This document shows positions 30,401-37,756 of a DNA stretch of 64,000 bases, piece after piece (the stretch's first letter is position 1; each line of letters opens with the position of its first letter). The DNA is from Christensenella sp. UBA7584. GTDB taxonomy: Bacteria > Bacillota > Clostridia > Christensenellales > UBA1242. A program made the translations under genes and the position numbers. The notes below the pieces were generated by a model. That model saw only the letters and a list, made by a program, of their open reading frames with translations. It ran no database searches and had not been told where the DNA came from. The stretch covers positions 18,321 to 82,320 of the forward strand of contig DLKQ01000013.1 in the NCBI GenBank assembly GCA_002477805.1, in the 5' to 3' direction.

Positions 30401-33400
30401 ACTACACCATCACTAAAAATAAAGTATTTTGTTGTATCTACTCCATTTTGCGAAGTTGTTTCGGCGACTCTTTGCTGGAATGTTACCCTATCACCATTTA
30501 CAGTGTTTGACTCAACTTTTATGCTATCGAAAACAGCGTAATCTGGCGAAACATTAATTCTAAGCAGTCCCATTTCTCCCACCAAAATTGTATCAGTTGG
30601 AATTGCTCCCGCGTTTACCAGATAATTTCCTGGGAGATTAAGTTCACCTTCAAGCTGTGCATCAGCATAGTGATGAATTGAAACAGTTTGTACTTCTTTT
30701 GGCAAAATTTGAAAATAATATTCCTTTGTAAGTACTCTCGAATTTGAAACAAATTCGTAGTTTGAAACAACTATTTTAAAAGTTTTTGCTTGTTTGAAAC
30801 TTTGCTTAAACGAATTTTGAACACCAAACACAATATTTTCTGTAATATTATCGCCCGACAAACTAATATCTGATACTAGCAAGAAATATTTGTCGTTTGC
30901 ATAATCCGAAAGTTCTATTTGTGTTGTTTGAGTGTTTGGGTCAAAAAGTTTAGAGGCAACTAAATTATCTTCCTCAAAAACCTCAATTTTACTTCCAAAC
31001 TGCTGGTCAGTTGGTGAATCACTCACAAGCGTTACACCAAGTTCAACATCTTCCGAAATTTCAAGTTCTACTGGGTTGGTTTCAGTTCCAGTTTTGTCTA
31101 TTTGGATTTGTGACGCACCTTCGTAAATTACAAGTTTGATACTAACACTTTGATTCCAACGATACGAAACAAAGTTTTCAGTCTCGCTTGTAATAACTTG
31201 CCCTTCAACCTTGCCAAGCTGACCTTTGAGATATGGAACCATCGTGAGCTGGAGATTTAGGTTTCGACTTTTTGCAATAAGGCTTGCAGTACTTGTGTTT
31301 TCGACATACATATAAACTTCACTAAGTATCCCAGTAATGCGACCTTGCGAACTTATCACCTGCGAAACTTGTGCATAATTTAACCCACCAACACGGAGTA
31401 CAACATAGTACCTTCCGTCACGCTTGTCAAGTAACACGTCAGCATTTGAGTAAAAAATTGAAAAGGCTTTTTTTGCTTTTAAAAGTAGATTTGTAATATC
31501 GCTCTCTTCGATGTCTTCTAGTTTTAATATATAAATTTGCGAACCATAAAATGCAAAATAGTTTGTCATATTTAGAATAGCTTTTCTATCAAGTGTAACT
31601 TGCTTTTTGCTTGTTTCTACATTAAAAGTTGTTTTGTTTACATTACACCAAACATCATCAGAAACGCTAAAGACATAGCTTGTTCCGTTATCTACAACTT
31701 TTGCATTAGATGAAAGATTGAAGGCAAATTGGAACAAGTATTCCATTAATACTAAGTCACCATTAGCAAGTTTTACAATACCCGAAATTACATCAGAAAA
31801 ATTCATTTGTTTTGTCTTAAACTCATCTTCACCGAAAGTAGCGTATCCGTCTTCAAGCACAAAAGCCACACCTGTTCCAAGCCCTTCCGCTACCAGCGGT
31901 GTTGTCACATATTCCCCTGAAATTCGCGAAATATTAACATAATTAATTAGCCAATCTTCATTTTGACCTGTTTGAAGAGTAACTGTGTCGCCACTAACAA
32001 AGTTAAATGTCTGACCTGGAAGTTCGTCCTCTTTGTCTTTGAGTGCTCCGCTTTGGTAGAATTTTACATCGCTGTAACCCTGAACAACTTGAATACCAAC
32101 AATATCAAAAAGTCCGCTACTATATTTTGACCTAACCGTGATAAAAGTACTCCCAGTGCCAACAATATTTAGTGTTGCCGAAGCCACTGTATTACCATTT
32201 GAAATATAAATTACTCCAAGGTTACTACTTTCAATTGTAACCATTGACGCAAGTGAAAAGTCTGCATCAAATATACTACCAAGCCTAATTGATTTTGAAG
32301 CAAGCCCGTCTAACATAATGATAACATTTTTTGAATTTGTAGATTCAAAAACATTTGTAGGGAGCACATCTTTTACACTCAGTGAAAGCGTTGTTTGCAC
32401 ATCTGGATAAAGCACAACATCATCATATTTAGGAAGAGGATACTCAAACCTTTTTAAAGCGTCAAACGCCCAGTAGTTTGTAAAGTCAAAGTTATTTGAT
32501 GTAAATGTTTGCTCCAATTTTAATTCGTTTTCTGATTTGTATGTTACACCGCTACTGGTTTCTACATTTTTGTTTGAATCATCGTTTTGTTTTAAAAGCA
32601 CATTGTTATATATTACAGTTGCAACAGAAGTTTTAGAAACACAAGCCACACCAGGATGCTCCATAATACTGTAACTAGTATTTATGGTAATACTGCCCTT
32701 TACATTAGAGGCAAAGAGTGCACCTTTGCCGTTTTCTAACACTTCAAGTAATCCTGCGGTAAATGTGTTAGTTATTGTAGTTGAATCGCTCGAAGTACCT
32801 ACCTCACCGACAAGTCCTCCAACCGTTTTTGCCTTGATTTTCCCATAGAAATACGAGGAAGAAATTGTCACGCCAAACGGAGCACTTCCAACAAGTCCAC
32901 CCGCTGTTTCTGTACTATAAATTTCACTAACGTTAGCTGATTGTGTAAAACTCAAAACATAAGAGGCAATTATGCTCGCGCCTTCGTAACGCCCAACAAG
33001 GCCACCAACACAGCAAAAAGCCACTGAGCCATCATTAACAACTTCACTTGAAAGCGAAGGTTTTTCGGCATCAAAAATTTCGTAATAACAATTTCTGATT
33101 ATATTTGAACTATAACCTACGATTCCACCAACAGCAAAAGCGTTTGCAATTTGTGTGCTACTAGAGCAGTTGAATACCATACCTGAGGTATGAGCAACAA
33201 TTCCTCCAGCATAGGTACACCCGTTTTCGGCATTAAGCCTAATTTCACCACTTGAAGTAATGTTTGAAAGTTGTCCGCTACTAATTCCAACTACTCCACC
33301 AATCTTTGAATTTACTGGAAAACTGTTTTTAGTACTCGATGTGATAGTAGTCTTGGCACTGAGTCCACCTTTTACAAGCGTTGCACTATTTTGCGCAATC

Positions 33401-36400
33401 ATACCTCCAAGAGTTATTGACTGCAAAACACTTTTTATATTCGCTTCAAAACTCACTGTAATGTTCGAAATTTCGGAAGACATATTTATTCCAATCGTTC
33501 CTATATAAACTTGGTCTGCCGAACTAATTTCTACATTTTGCGTATTTATTGCAAGTTCACTTAGTTTTACACCCGCTTCAACTTTTCCCGCAAACGAACC
33601 AACATATTTTCCGCGTATGACTGAAAGTTTTGAAATATCAAAATTCAAGTTTTCGATTTTTGCTGTAAAGATTTTGTCATCATCTGTTTGCATTCCAAGT
33701 ACACCGAAAATTCCGGAATATCCACTTGAAGACTCTAATTCAAAACCATAAATTGTACTTGGTGTGCTTGAAAATGAAGTCATTGTTCCAGCAAAAGGTG
33801 TGTCTTCATTACCTATTTTAGAAATCTTTACACCCGAAACATCAATATCATTCATTATGTAATAATTTTTTGTCCACTCACTTGGGTTTTCACTGATTGA
33901 TTTTAGTTTTTGTGCGTCATAAACTCTAATATATGTTTTAAAACCATCTGCAACCGAAATTTTTACAACCTGCTTGTTTGAAATACTATTAAGGCTCGCA
34001 AGCGTTATCTCACTACGCTCTTTCGGCAAAGTGTCTTGTGGAACAATATATAGTAAAGTACTTCCTGCATTAATTGGAGTCACAAAATAATTGCCTGTTT
34101 TTTCGTCTTTTCCGACCCACACACTTTCACTGCGGAAATTACAACTTGGCTTTATTTGATTTGTACTAAAGTCTGAATTACAGTCAATCAAAAAGAATTC
34201 TAGGTTGGAATTTGATGGGTCTACATTACTAGAAGACTGAATATTGATTTTCAAGTTTGTAGTCACACCAATTTGATCCTCATCTTTGTTCGCGAGCTTG
34301 TCTTTTGATAAAATGGACATTTCCTGAGTTGTTTCGAAATAAATTTCATCTACTTCTGGCGAAATTTTTCCAAGACGAACCAGTTCGCTGATAGTCACTT
34401 CAATTGTCCTACTGAAAATAACATTATTTACATCAGTAATCACCACATTGATTCGTACTGTTCTTGATTTTATACCACTAGAAAGCGGTTTTGAAGTTAC
34501 TACAATTGTCTTACCCGAAACTGCATTAGGTTGACCCTCAACAGCTTTTTCACCATTAATCGAAACATAATTTTCACCGCCACTTTCTATTGACCAAATT
34601 GCTTCTCCTGCCTTGACTGTTGTTTGTTTTTCTTCTGAAGAGGCAATCAGGCTCACCGAAAGCTCAGCTTTTTGATTTTCCTGGTTGTAATATCCTTCAT
34701 TCCCGCTTGCTAAAATTTCAACACGTTCGTTTGAAACAATCATTTCGGAAATTGGCTCAAAGACTCTCAGCTCAAAAGTTTGTCTAATTATGTTGGTTTC
34801 AGTTTTGTTTGTGTTTTTATTTATTTTTAAGTATGGAATATCTACAACGATATAAACAGTACCTTCTTGCTTTGAATAAACATTTATACCCGATGTGTCA
34901 GCAAAAATATTGATTATATTAAGAAAACTTCCTTCCCCTTTAACAATTTCGCCATTAGCGTCAAGTTTGCCAACAAAAATTTCAGGTGTGTGTATATCAG
35001 CTTCGGCAGGAAATTTGTTATATTTAATAGTAAAACTTTTGTTCGAAATTGTTGTAACTGATGCAAGAGTTTGCCTGTTTGGATTAGTTTTGTCTGCTTT
35101 CATTTCGGAAGAAATATTGTCTTCTCCTTCAGCCACTTCAAGCGTAACTGTGTTGATTACCGCCTTGACCGCAACTTTAAATGACTTTTCTATACCATTA
35201 ATTGACCTTGCAGTAATTGTTACTGGTTGCCTGGTAGGTTTTTTTGCCGTAACAACAAATTTTCCTGTTTGTGCGTCTTGTGAAGCGGTAACATCGCTCA
35301 CCTCAACATAATTTTCATCACTTGAAGAAATCGTAATGTAGTTTTCGTAATCACTCCTTATCTTTGCACCATTTGGAGAAACTGAAATTTGAATTTCTCG
35401 CGTGTTTGTAACTTCGGTTTCGCCTTCACTTACTTCAAGCTCTATTTTTTCATCAGCTTCAATTCCATCAAAATTAATCTCAGTTATTCCAGCCGAAAAA
35501 CTTAAATAAACCTGCCTTGAAACAACATTTCCACCTATATCACTAAGTGTGGTAATTGTTATCGGAAAACTACCTGTTACTGAGCTTAGAGTTTTTAGTT
35601 TTAAAACATCGCCACTATAAAACACAAGGTCATTTGTCATATATGCTCCATTTGGAAGCTGTGAAAATAATTGATAATGTGCTTCACCGTACATAATAAC
35701 TAATTCTCTTGCGAGCTCTGGCACGGTCTGGCCAAGGCTAATAACATACTTGCCATAACCATAACTAAATGAGTCCAGTGTAATTTCTAAAGATGAACCA
35801 TCTATATCTTGTTTGTAACTATCAAAAACACTGATTTCAGTTATAGTTTCGTCAAAACATTTTGTTTCACCAACTGTAATATTTAGGCTACTAAAATTTT
35901 GCCTTGAAACTTTCACAAACTGGTTTTGCTCATTTTTAACAAACTTATCATAATATCCTTGCTCCCCTGTTGGTGTTTCGATTTGTTTGTACTCGGTACC
36001 TTTTCCATTGACTAAAATTGCTTTTGGATAGTAAACAACCTTTACGCCCACTTTTGGCGTAAGTACCTTTGGCGAATTTAGAATATTCTCATACGAAACA
36101 GCAAAAACAACTTCATCTTCTACCACAGTTTCATTTATTCCGACAAGTTCAAACTTGTTTGAGCTATTACCTGGTGAAATCCTAATATTTTGACCGGTGT
36201 AGGTACTTTCAAACTTTAGCCCCGTAATAGGTGTTTCGATTTGTAGTTCAGCAAAGTTTTCTTTTGTTGTGTGACTGAGAATTAAATCAAAACTTTCAAG
36301 ATTTGAAACATTTGGTGTTACATTTGTTCGAGTGATAGAAAACATATCGCTCGTTATGTTTTTGAGAACTTTTAGTTTGAAAGTCTTTTGAAAAACTTCG

Positions 36401-37146
36401 TTTGTTGGGTCATCTTCATTGTATGCAAAAATGGTAATTTCACTTGTTGTACTTTGCGAAGTAGCAAGAACAAATTGCTCTCCATTTTTAAAAATAGTGT
36501 CATTTGAAGTTACACTCGTTCTGTAAACAATATTAGGAGTAACTGCTGTTTGAGGTTCAAATTTAAAAAACTTTTCAGTATCGAATTTGAAGTTTTGGTC
36601 TGTAAACACTGCGTAATTTTCTATCACATCTGGATTCGCTCCATTACTCTTTACAACTTGCAAATTGTCTTGATAGTCCATTGATGTGGCTGTTTCTGTA
36701 ACTTCTACATAGATTTTTTCAAACACACTAGAATCTTCGCTCGAACTAATAGTTACATAAGTACTTTCATCACTAGCAGTTCCGCCAACTGCCATAAGTG
36801 TTATTGTACTTGTTTCAGTTTGTGGATTGTATGTTGAAACGATAGTTACTTTTTCGGTCGAACTAGAATACACATCAACAGCTCGGCTGACTTGCTCATT
36901 TCCGCCAACTACTTTGGCCTGAATATACGCATAGCCACTTTCCTTAAGCTTTTGTTGTCCATTTTCATCAACTTCATACTCAGCACTAAGCTTGATTTTC
37001 TTTAATCCGTCTGCTTGTGAAATTTGCGAACTTTCTAGTTCTATCTTAAGTCCATCTCTTGGATTTCCACACGCTGAAAAGCCTAGCAGTGAAAGAACTG
37101 CCACGCATAGAATAAGCGATAATGTTTGAAAAAAATTGAACTTCAT
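18469..37146 (-). CDS. Giant GLUG-repeat lipoprotein, 6,225 residues
   Basis: An uninterrupted gene of 18.7 kb. The first 26 residues are a lipoprotein signal (hydrophobic core, then LLGFSAC with the lipidated Cys26). Residues about 27-1070 are Thr/Ser/Val-rich, beta-rich, Ig-like (Big-type) modules. At about 1072, 2650, 3155, 3770, 4370, 4740 and 4960 a recurrent unit appears, of the type 'I.N..DL..M....NY.L..DIDLS......G....F.G..DGNG.TI.N' (for example YVLMADLDFTGVEYSPIGS). Each starts a run of GLUG-type repeats such as NVGGIVGLNNGQI and GGFVGKNTGTIDG, densest from about 4990 to 5990. The last ~180 residues are unique and carry no LPxTG or other wall anchor, so attachment is at the N-terminal lipid. 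The predicted mass is around 660 kDa. Such proteins are thought to be surface adhesins or matrix proteins; no ligand is deducible. Confidence 0.85.
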   Translation of the reverse strand: MKFNFFQTLSLILCVAVLSLLGFSACGNPRDGLKIELESSQISQADGLKKIKLSAEYEVDENGQQKLKESGYAYIQAKVVGGNEQVSRAVDVYSSSTEKVTIVSTYNPQTETSTITLMAVGGTASDESTYVTISSSEDSSVFEKIYVEVTETATSMDYQDNLQVVKSNGANPDVIENYAVFTDQNFKFDTEKFFKFEPQTAVTPNIVYRTSVTSNDTIFKNGEQFVLATSQSTTSEITIFAYNEDDPTNEVFQKTFKLKVLKNITSDMFSITRTNVTPNVSNLESFDLILSHTTKENFAELQIETPITGLKFESTYTGQNIRISPGNSSNKFELVGINETVVEDEVVFAVSYENILNSPKVLTPKVGVKVVYYPKAILVNGKGTEYKQIETPTGEQGYYDKFVKNEQNQFVKVSRQNFSSLNITVGETKCFDETITEISVFDSYKQDIDGSSLEITLDSFSYGYGKYVISLGQTVPELARELVIMYGEAHYQLFSQLPNGAYMTNDLVFYSGDVLKLKTLSSVTGSFPITITTLSDIGGNVVSRQVYLSFSAGITEINFDGIEADEKIELEVSEGETEVTNTREIQISVSPNGAKIRSDYENYITISSSDENYVEVSDVTASQDAQTGKFVVTAKKPTRQPVTITARSINGIEKSFKVAVKAVINTVTLEVAEGEDNISSEMKADKTNPNRQTLASVTTISNKSFTIKYNKFPAEADIHTPEIFVGKLDANGEIVKGEGSFLNIINIFADTSGINVYSKQEGTVYIVVDIPYLKINKNTNKTETNIIRQTFELRVFEPISEMIVSNERVEILASGNEGYYNQENQKAELSVSLIASSEEKQTTVKAGEAIWSIESGGENYVSINGEKAVEGQPNAVSGKTIVVTSKPLSSGIKSRTVRINVVITDVNNVIFSRTIEVTISELVRLGKISPEVDEIYFETTQEMSILSKDKLANKDEDQIGVTTNLKINIQSSSNVDPSNSNLEFFLIDCNSDFSTNQIKPSCNFRSESVWVGKDEKTGNYFVTPINAGSTLLYIVPQDTLPKERSEITLASLNSISNKQVVKISVADGFKTYIRVYDAQKLKSISENPSEWTKNYYIMNDIDVSGVKISKIGNEDTPFAGTMTSFSSTPSTIYGFELESSSGYSGIFGVLGMQTDDDKIFTAKIENLNFDISKLSVIRGKYVGSFAGKVEAGVKLSELAINTQNVEISSADQVYIGTIGINMSSEISNITVSFEANIKSVLQSITLGGMIAQNSATLVKGGLSAKTTITSSTKNSFPVNSKIGGVVGISSGQLSNITSSGEIRLNAENGCTYAGGIVAHTSGMVFNCSSSTQIANAFAVGGIVGYSSNIIRNCYYEIFDAEKPSLSSEVVNDGSVAFCCVGGLVGRYEGASIIASYVLSFTQSANVSEIYSTETAGGLVGSAPFGVTISSSYFYGKIKAKTVGGLVGEVGTSSDSTTITNTFTAGLLEVLENGKGALFASNVKGSITINTSYSIMEHPGVACVSKTSVATVIYNNVLLKQNDDSNKNVETSSGVTYKSENELKLEQTFTSNNFDFTNYWAFDALKRFEYPLPKYDDVVLYPDVQTTLSLSVKDVLPTNVFESTNSKNVIIMLDGLASKSIRLGSIFDADFSLASMVTIESSNLGVIYISNGNTVASATLNIVGTGSTFITVRSKYSSGLFDIVGIQVVQGYSDVKFYQSGALKDKEDELPGQTFNFVSGDTVTLQTGQNEDWLINYVNISRISGEYVTTPLVAEGLGTGVAFVLEDGYATFGEDEFKTKQMNFSDVISGIVKLANGDLVLMEYLFQFAFNLSSNAKVVDNGTSYVFSVSDDVWCNVNKTTFNVETSKKQVTLDRKAILNMTNYFAFYGSQIYILKLEDIEESDITNLLLKAKKAFSIFYSNADVLLDKRDGRYYVVLRVGGLNYAQVSQVISSQGRITGILSEVYMYVENTSTASLIAKSRNLNLQLTMVPYLKGQLGKVEGQVITSETENFVSYRWNQSVSIKLVIYEGASQIQIDKTGTETNPVELEISEDVELGVTLVSDSPTDQQFGSKIEVFEEDNLVASKLFDPNTQTTQIELSDYANDKYFLLVSDISLSGDNITENIVFGVQNSFKQSFKQAKTFKIVVSNYEFVSNSRVLTKEYYFQILPKEVQTVSIHHYADAQLEGELNLPGNYLVNAGAIPTDTILVGEMGLLRINVSPDYAVFDSIKVESNTVNGDRVTFQQRVAETTSQNGVDTTKYFIFSDGVVYIENGIMPACVTNSDGSFDGTIWLQTLIAKQSTTVQSFLITVTISKSGSEDKVFTFDLAVDSSANITLSYDTAKNLESNLPQAFVAVGTGGSSDKLNALGEKLTVTNGANKNILKITQQGEFESEVSVSIIDDQTEGLAQIEHTAGIYYVVVPSTVQIGAQFTVQVQGVKYVNGYRRTITRQMIFTTTDFVLKNGSLVVSDVKDAVMDKPYYKNAMFKITIGIDNEKINFNPTHAKAKQNLESFLKALNSGEVEIWSMLEKVSESASEETSIKQIKKAGSVGADYYYAVTAKLSDSVSPFDKNNDTGSTSVYSVIQNTFYIRLVIQDGDNNGWYFCPIKQNFNGLKVVFNDIDFSFNLSSVLNMGFTTLNGNDFFVPRQVFTLKFTQQTSRDSPIPIENLTDLLNMTEGRDYRLMADIDATSVLWEPLDVNIASLDGNGKTIKLSRFNTSTVGSETSVANYGLFAEIGEDTLIKNLTVQYITTELDLSASTYINFGGLAGINNGTVTNCQVIARDEFGNRGTIQISSTGSTSDVFNIAGLVAVNNASISNSRVKDLNLIARGYVAGFVSQNNHKIASSFSDNIQITNQALSNLSGASAGFVAFNSSGSQITTSYAGGAFVKFYTSNGRQIYEVDSSIGIQGRTVQIISTVNTGGFVYENYGKISDSFAGIALSLDSSSLSGGFVYANKSSGTIKRCYSVSYVPNIGASEQGNKAHTPFIGPTADYSSLYNENPRQDAIENCFFYDAGFGSEGIKLSEALGIEERTMEQFINRDNEQISYWDTYSTSRKYVDGFKGEEFASVWTFVNDDNAYFNMNNFLPKLKEANTLYFFMGPRLVSADLIAVENWDTVEYTKNESGEDMYTYTRGVYTKDDKIYAINEYLILDEDANVAVVSPNLIDSAETLYTLMKSDFECHGKITEWYRLVSDIDLSELTALGLDFSTISKQTFSGNFEGNGFEIKNLDISSGSADRFGLFSKIDDTNGIVNNFVSVQNLDLSVNNVTAALVTKVGALAGEVENVSINNINVYAKSTNSIVIGKNIVGGVIGKVTGTSRISNVDSSISVTAVFGNSQTVKLIYNADLLRLYKIANSGNPDSQLCYAGAVFGVVDLKSYVAEKLNITREDFNDAHISNIKVSGESEVIGTTAGGVVGLLGATSFANNIKKVVEVGSIIKAVRYAGGIVGENHGVLNYARLVYDEEVQDEMDKSTGVGFTSANANINMFQYNSKAIGGLVGINIGYIYDMQSGIIANSFNKVKVANSTAKVAGGLVGISVGGEIDTCYVTGSVLSTKSGTLGGAIGLVCGMGDVSSDISDPFPIEIVPNKSVYNGMKNDEIHTTISHLVAMNNWSVSDYDKLTLIKENGKFGGLIGEIVSDKISEMHSTISNEEYELLVAEGNGIGLSGEENFYVKEIYNYQPDKTKKASNGLEIKAVGAGLGTSDVATGLTRFEAYTYSYQNTSTQVKEQDEPDLKTRLLKQADRVFENWLVYNYGTVFTLSDDSLFYKNTNYDFAGMPIYKPLPNPDVIEIWTVEDYQNIKNSLKSNYVLMADLDFTGVEYSPIGSASKPFTGSFTGTSTQDGVTTTHVLYNITMPTDSTYNASGIGLFAYIKNATIKDVVVSGVNFSWVPSALNATSYAGIMVGYAEDSVISNVQVLEDFSRVEVESLGSEFTIDGKSYNISGNSLLSGGTKVADIKTVTISSESGSVTYQTFNIGRKSFEIQNNTLLQTWKKENILKSSAKYIGGLVGSYTLLAKEKGSILNSNVEAKLTVVNAGKQTLSIENNQFVLNGMVYTIDAFGNVYTDDGTLVASGTKFVLEDYNCTLNASKTKLECEPILNPEVYVGGSIGFVEASVGRNMLIEGDYFVGNIDIDRISPMNVGSFVGYASNVNIETAFANAKVNVIGAKHKAVVGGFAGEITNSVTTNVMMFGDVDLTIESNEKDLSIGGFAGRINGQIDNCITFANMRLSNEKNNWTALSSGTENQQIGGFAGSLGVNSNNLIMRNDVSFASIFNNSLLTNIDGFAYQTPTNFNSRDNDNVKNVYFDKYLSLTASDKAKCGQTSTSFLYYDSSSSTSFELLDANDQYSIFKFGSDKYPRIQFEPTAERTQFYSKYVELFENALYGTKIKPVQISNVGQFLAMAMPSSYTEDIAWANGWTKENYKWYIQSANLQDVPLTQNVILQGFYNGTGRSITTTSYDSIYGSSQAVSDMGLFGEIIGQSAISGVNATSTIYIGLSASGELKQTRIGIITANLSEQGVIFGSSTKGLITIITTEQIGNIVGGLVGVNSGQIIASSSKVDISFSGSDQNYFAVGGLVGYNNENNQNYTLKDCYFSGTINNYATEKAYAGGLIGKVVKNVAIPLETSISGQANLLNAYSSATIKGSGGAILGDWSGSDSLCKNIYYIGKINKPIQKKDTLIGDEFSVYEQRYGANEYGQTYNITTGVVLNEKTNGSMTPGIWLSRDYLNYGLPYLSTETNMIETGNGTRDSSGKDSPFLINNESQLVWALRTSSTNLSLAGVYKYRLIRDMDYSLISTILEASSNIQDLSLSMLDFKGTIDGDGHYILGSTSAFVGTNSGQITQLGFKDSTATSGLVANINAGTISKVYITKQGEIEMFANSGGGQITDCVTENYVIDTSGQGSSDPAKRTVNYDNIVAMSDSFDFVHTWALRPNNPGETNHLTTGNIALRCFVPTLATLDVNGTTGEISTSGLDVTLEINDIKQYSAILQYFARSGGNGFTYHINLSGSINMLGYKVPDLTSGNQEIKLDINGNNNTIYNFIIDDVSGLENTGLISVFNGTIKNLKFNQVSLVSEYVGGIVAGENLGTIKNITVSNSSISSINGSVGTVIGRNQGICEEISIENVSIISDGGTVGGVAGRNSGYVTTHIDNENNEVVELKGGIISTNKIKNLVIKKGKDINAIGGVVGSVDNRFSKITITDEVEIIVADSCENLGGIIGKGVATGEVIIRSSGALNLTLQSESANVGGAVGVITGSTQGEESPIGDALHLAGTINITANEAVKNLGGIIGSASGEGQIKVHTAESTIGAISLQINGESENIGGIIGVSASSSVQITSTSIVKSFKANININSTAQSKNIGGIVGYNLKTLDSIMYNGGEDNRIIINTTQTDSNIGGFAGYNLGTIKTAVSGVTINSVSTNVGGIVGLNDTAQSESTGLVETGVISAEASDIIIATLDSVGQPVASASVSEYVGGIVGKNNGKVQKFVINSSTLFGKRFVGGVAGINLQEIGNLDVGTASNTSQVVGVLTLSAEQDVGVITSINETDAVIQNLLVKALDGQTIKVTYTKTDSDSTPAGLLLAENKSTIKDVTFESRTQGSELTKLDTSALGSHTNVGLIGVNSGEISNINMKDVKITASENDSNIGFVGTNKAIISDITLSGVLTSNALKNIGMVAGYNEKNASIVRVKLGYETSKRWNLTGTSIGTVVGFNEGKISGYQVTGKLEINAENSVNVGGIVGLNNGQILELDGENLITGITITGGTNVGGAIGQNKENITLTQSTPIVNAITISGNENIGGFVGINSAKLSGTVTKSVITSSSLGGRLSVGGFVGKNTGTIDGAFVSGNTITQETNLSAEMNFGGLVGLNTSEITNSRVYATTINATSESGEAGSVLGGLVGQNQGTISGCNVNISSADKIQGKDNIGGIVGLNSTGGITQNVVLEALKTDGGEATSNVIVSTGVNVGGLVGNNMSSLTGTNSVGAGNTIIAQGILGGIVGLNEGTFSGTSAFSGAVNGKVGNSSVSSYAIGGAVGINRGNITTKFSISHKSQIAGGILIGGFVGLSENKGEMKGEMSSATVTFVRDNTDQVLTLSYFGAKTYQYGTDGHTNDYTDFKSPKQTWYMWYHNTNYNNRIDEIPTISSGTTYFVGVGILVGCNDNNVGLPKVTPTIYFEQVSGQISDPREYLNYYIREGTTYKLCDKNLSDMTESEKSSLYRGIVDFKQQGSGYAYVLEQQPAGMSKQ

Positions 37147-37175
37147 TTTAAACTCCTGTTTTTTATATTGTGAAA

Positions 37176-37184
37176 TTTGTCGAA
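37176..37184 (+). promoter_or_regulatory. Spo0A box in the promoter of the giant lipoprotein gene
   Basis: TTTGTCGAA is an exact match to the 0A-box consensus TTTGTCRAA. It lies 30 bp upstream of the start codon and touches a TATAAT (minus strand, 37184-37189), so it would overlap the transcription start, a typical repressor position. A second near-match (ATTGTCGAA, minus strand, 37395-37403) lies about 220 bp further upstream. Confidence 0.55.
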
Positions 37185-37196
37185 TTATATAACAAA

Positions 37197-37226
37197 ATTG
37201 TATTATTTTTTGGTATCAAATGTCAA
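37197..37226 (-). promoter_or_regulatory. Candidate promoter of the giant lipoprotein gene
   Basis: Minus-strand TTGACA (37221-37226), 18-bp spacer, TACAAT (37197-37202). The alternative -10 TATAAT at 37184-37189 has no matching -35. Confidence 0.55.
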
Positions 37227-37756
37227 ACGAATTTAACAAGTTTTATATATTTTTTAAATATATAAACACACTTTTTAGTCACATAACCGCAAAATTGTGT
37301 TACTTTAATGCAAAAACTAGACATTATGCTACAACTTTATACAATTATCTCTATTTTTCTTGCTATAAAGTATTTTTGGATTTAGAAAACCAAATTCGAC
37401 AATTTTTGTCACTATGTTACAATTTTTGTGGGGGAATACTGCATTATTTTGTCGTTATGTGTCTAATTTTTGCATTTTTAATCAATTTTTTATGGTAAAA
37501 TATAAAAAACTACCCCAAAAGGTAGTTTAAGTATTTATTAAAAATGTAAATTGCCTTTGCCAACATTTAAGCTTACACTCACATCACTGCAAGGTTTACA
37601 TAGTTTGAGCAAAAAGCTTTATGTCGATTTAGCACATTATAGTCATTTTTTAGAGGAGCATTTTCACGCTATTTTTGTAATTTAAAAATTAGCTTTTTCT
37701 TAGTTTTAAACAACTAAGCAAGTTTAAAATAACCCATTTTTAAGAAAATGTGAAAT
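37227..37756. other. Intergenic region between glyS and the giant lipoprotein gene
   Basis: No gene is convincing. It contains the glyS terminator (37504-37530) and the upstream Spo0A-box-like site (37395-37403). A 92-codon frame at 37220 has no ribosome binding site and overlaps the promoter. Confidence 0.5.
37504..37530 (-). terminator. Terminator of the tex-glyS operon
   Basis: Minus-strand stem AAACTACC/GGTAGTTTTTT with a 6-nt loop. It lies 227 bp beyond the glyS stop. Confidence 0.75.

Noticed and set aside
18676..35311. Many plus- and minus-strand frames of 60-140 codons within the giant gene
   Set aside because: They are shadows of the repetitive coding sequence, without ribosome binding sites or recognisable domains.
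18946..37000. Repeated CCAACAATTCCACC-type motifs that could suggest a repeat array or CRISPR
   Set aside because: They are degenerate codons for the GLUG motif (GGIVG) at variable spacing, not exact repeats with unique spacers.
37220..37498. 92-codon plus-strand frame upstream of the giant lipoprotein gene
   Set aside because: It overlaps that gene's promoter, lacks a ribosome binding site, and looks like AT-rich noise.
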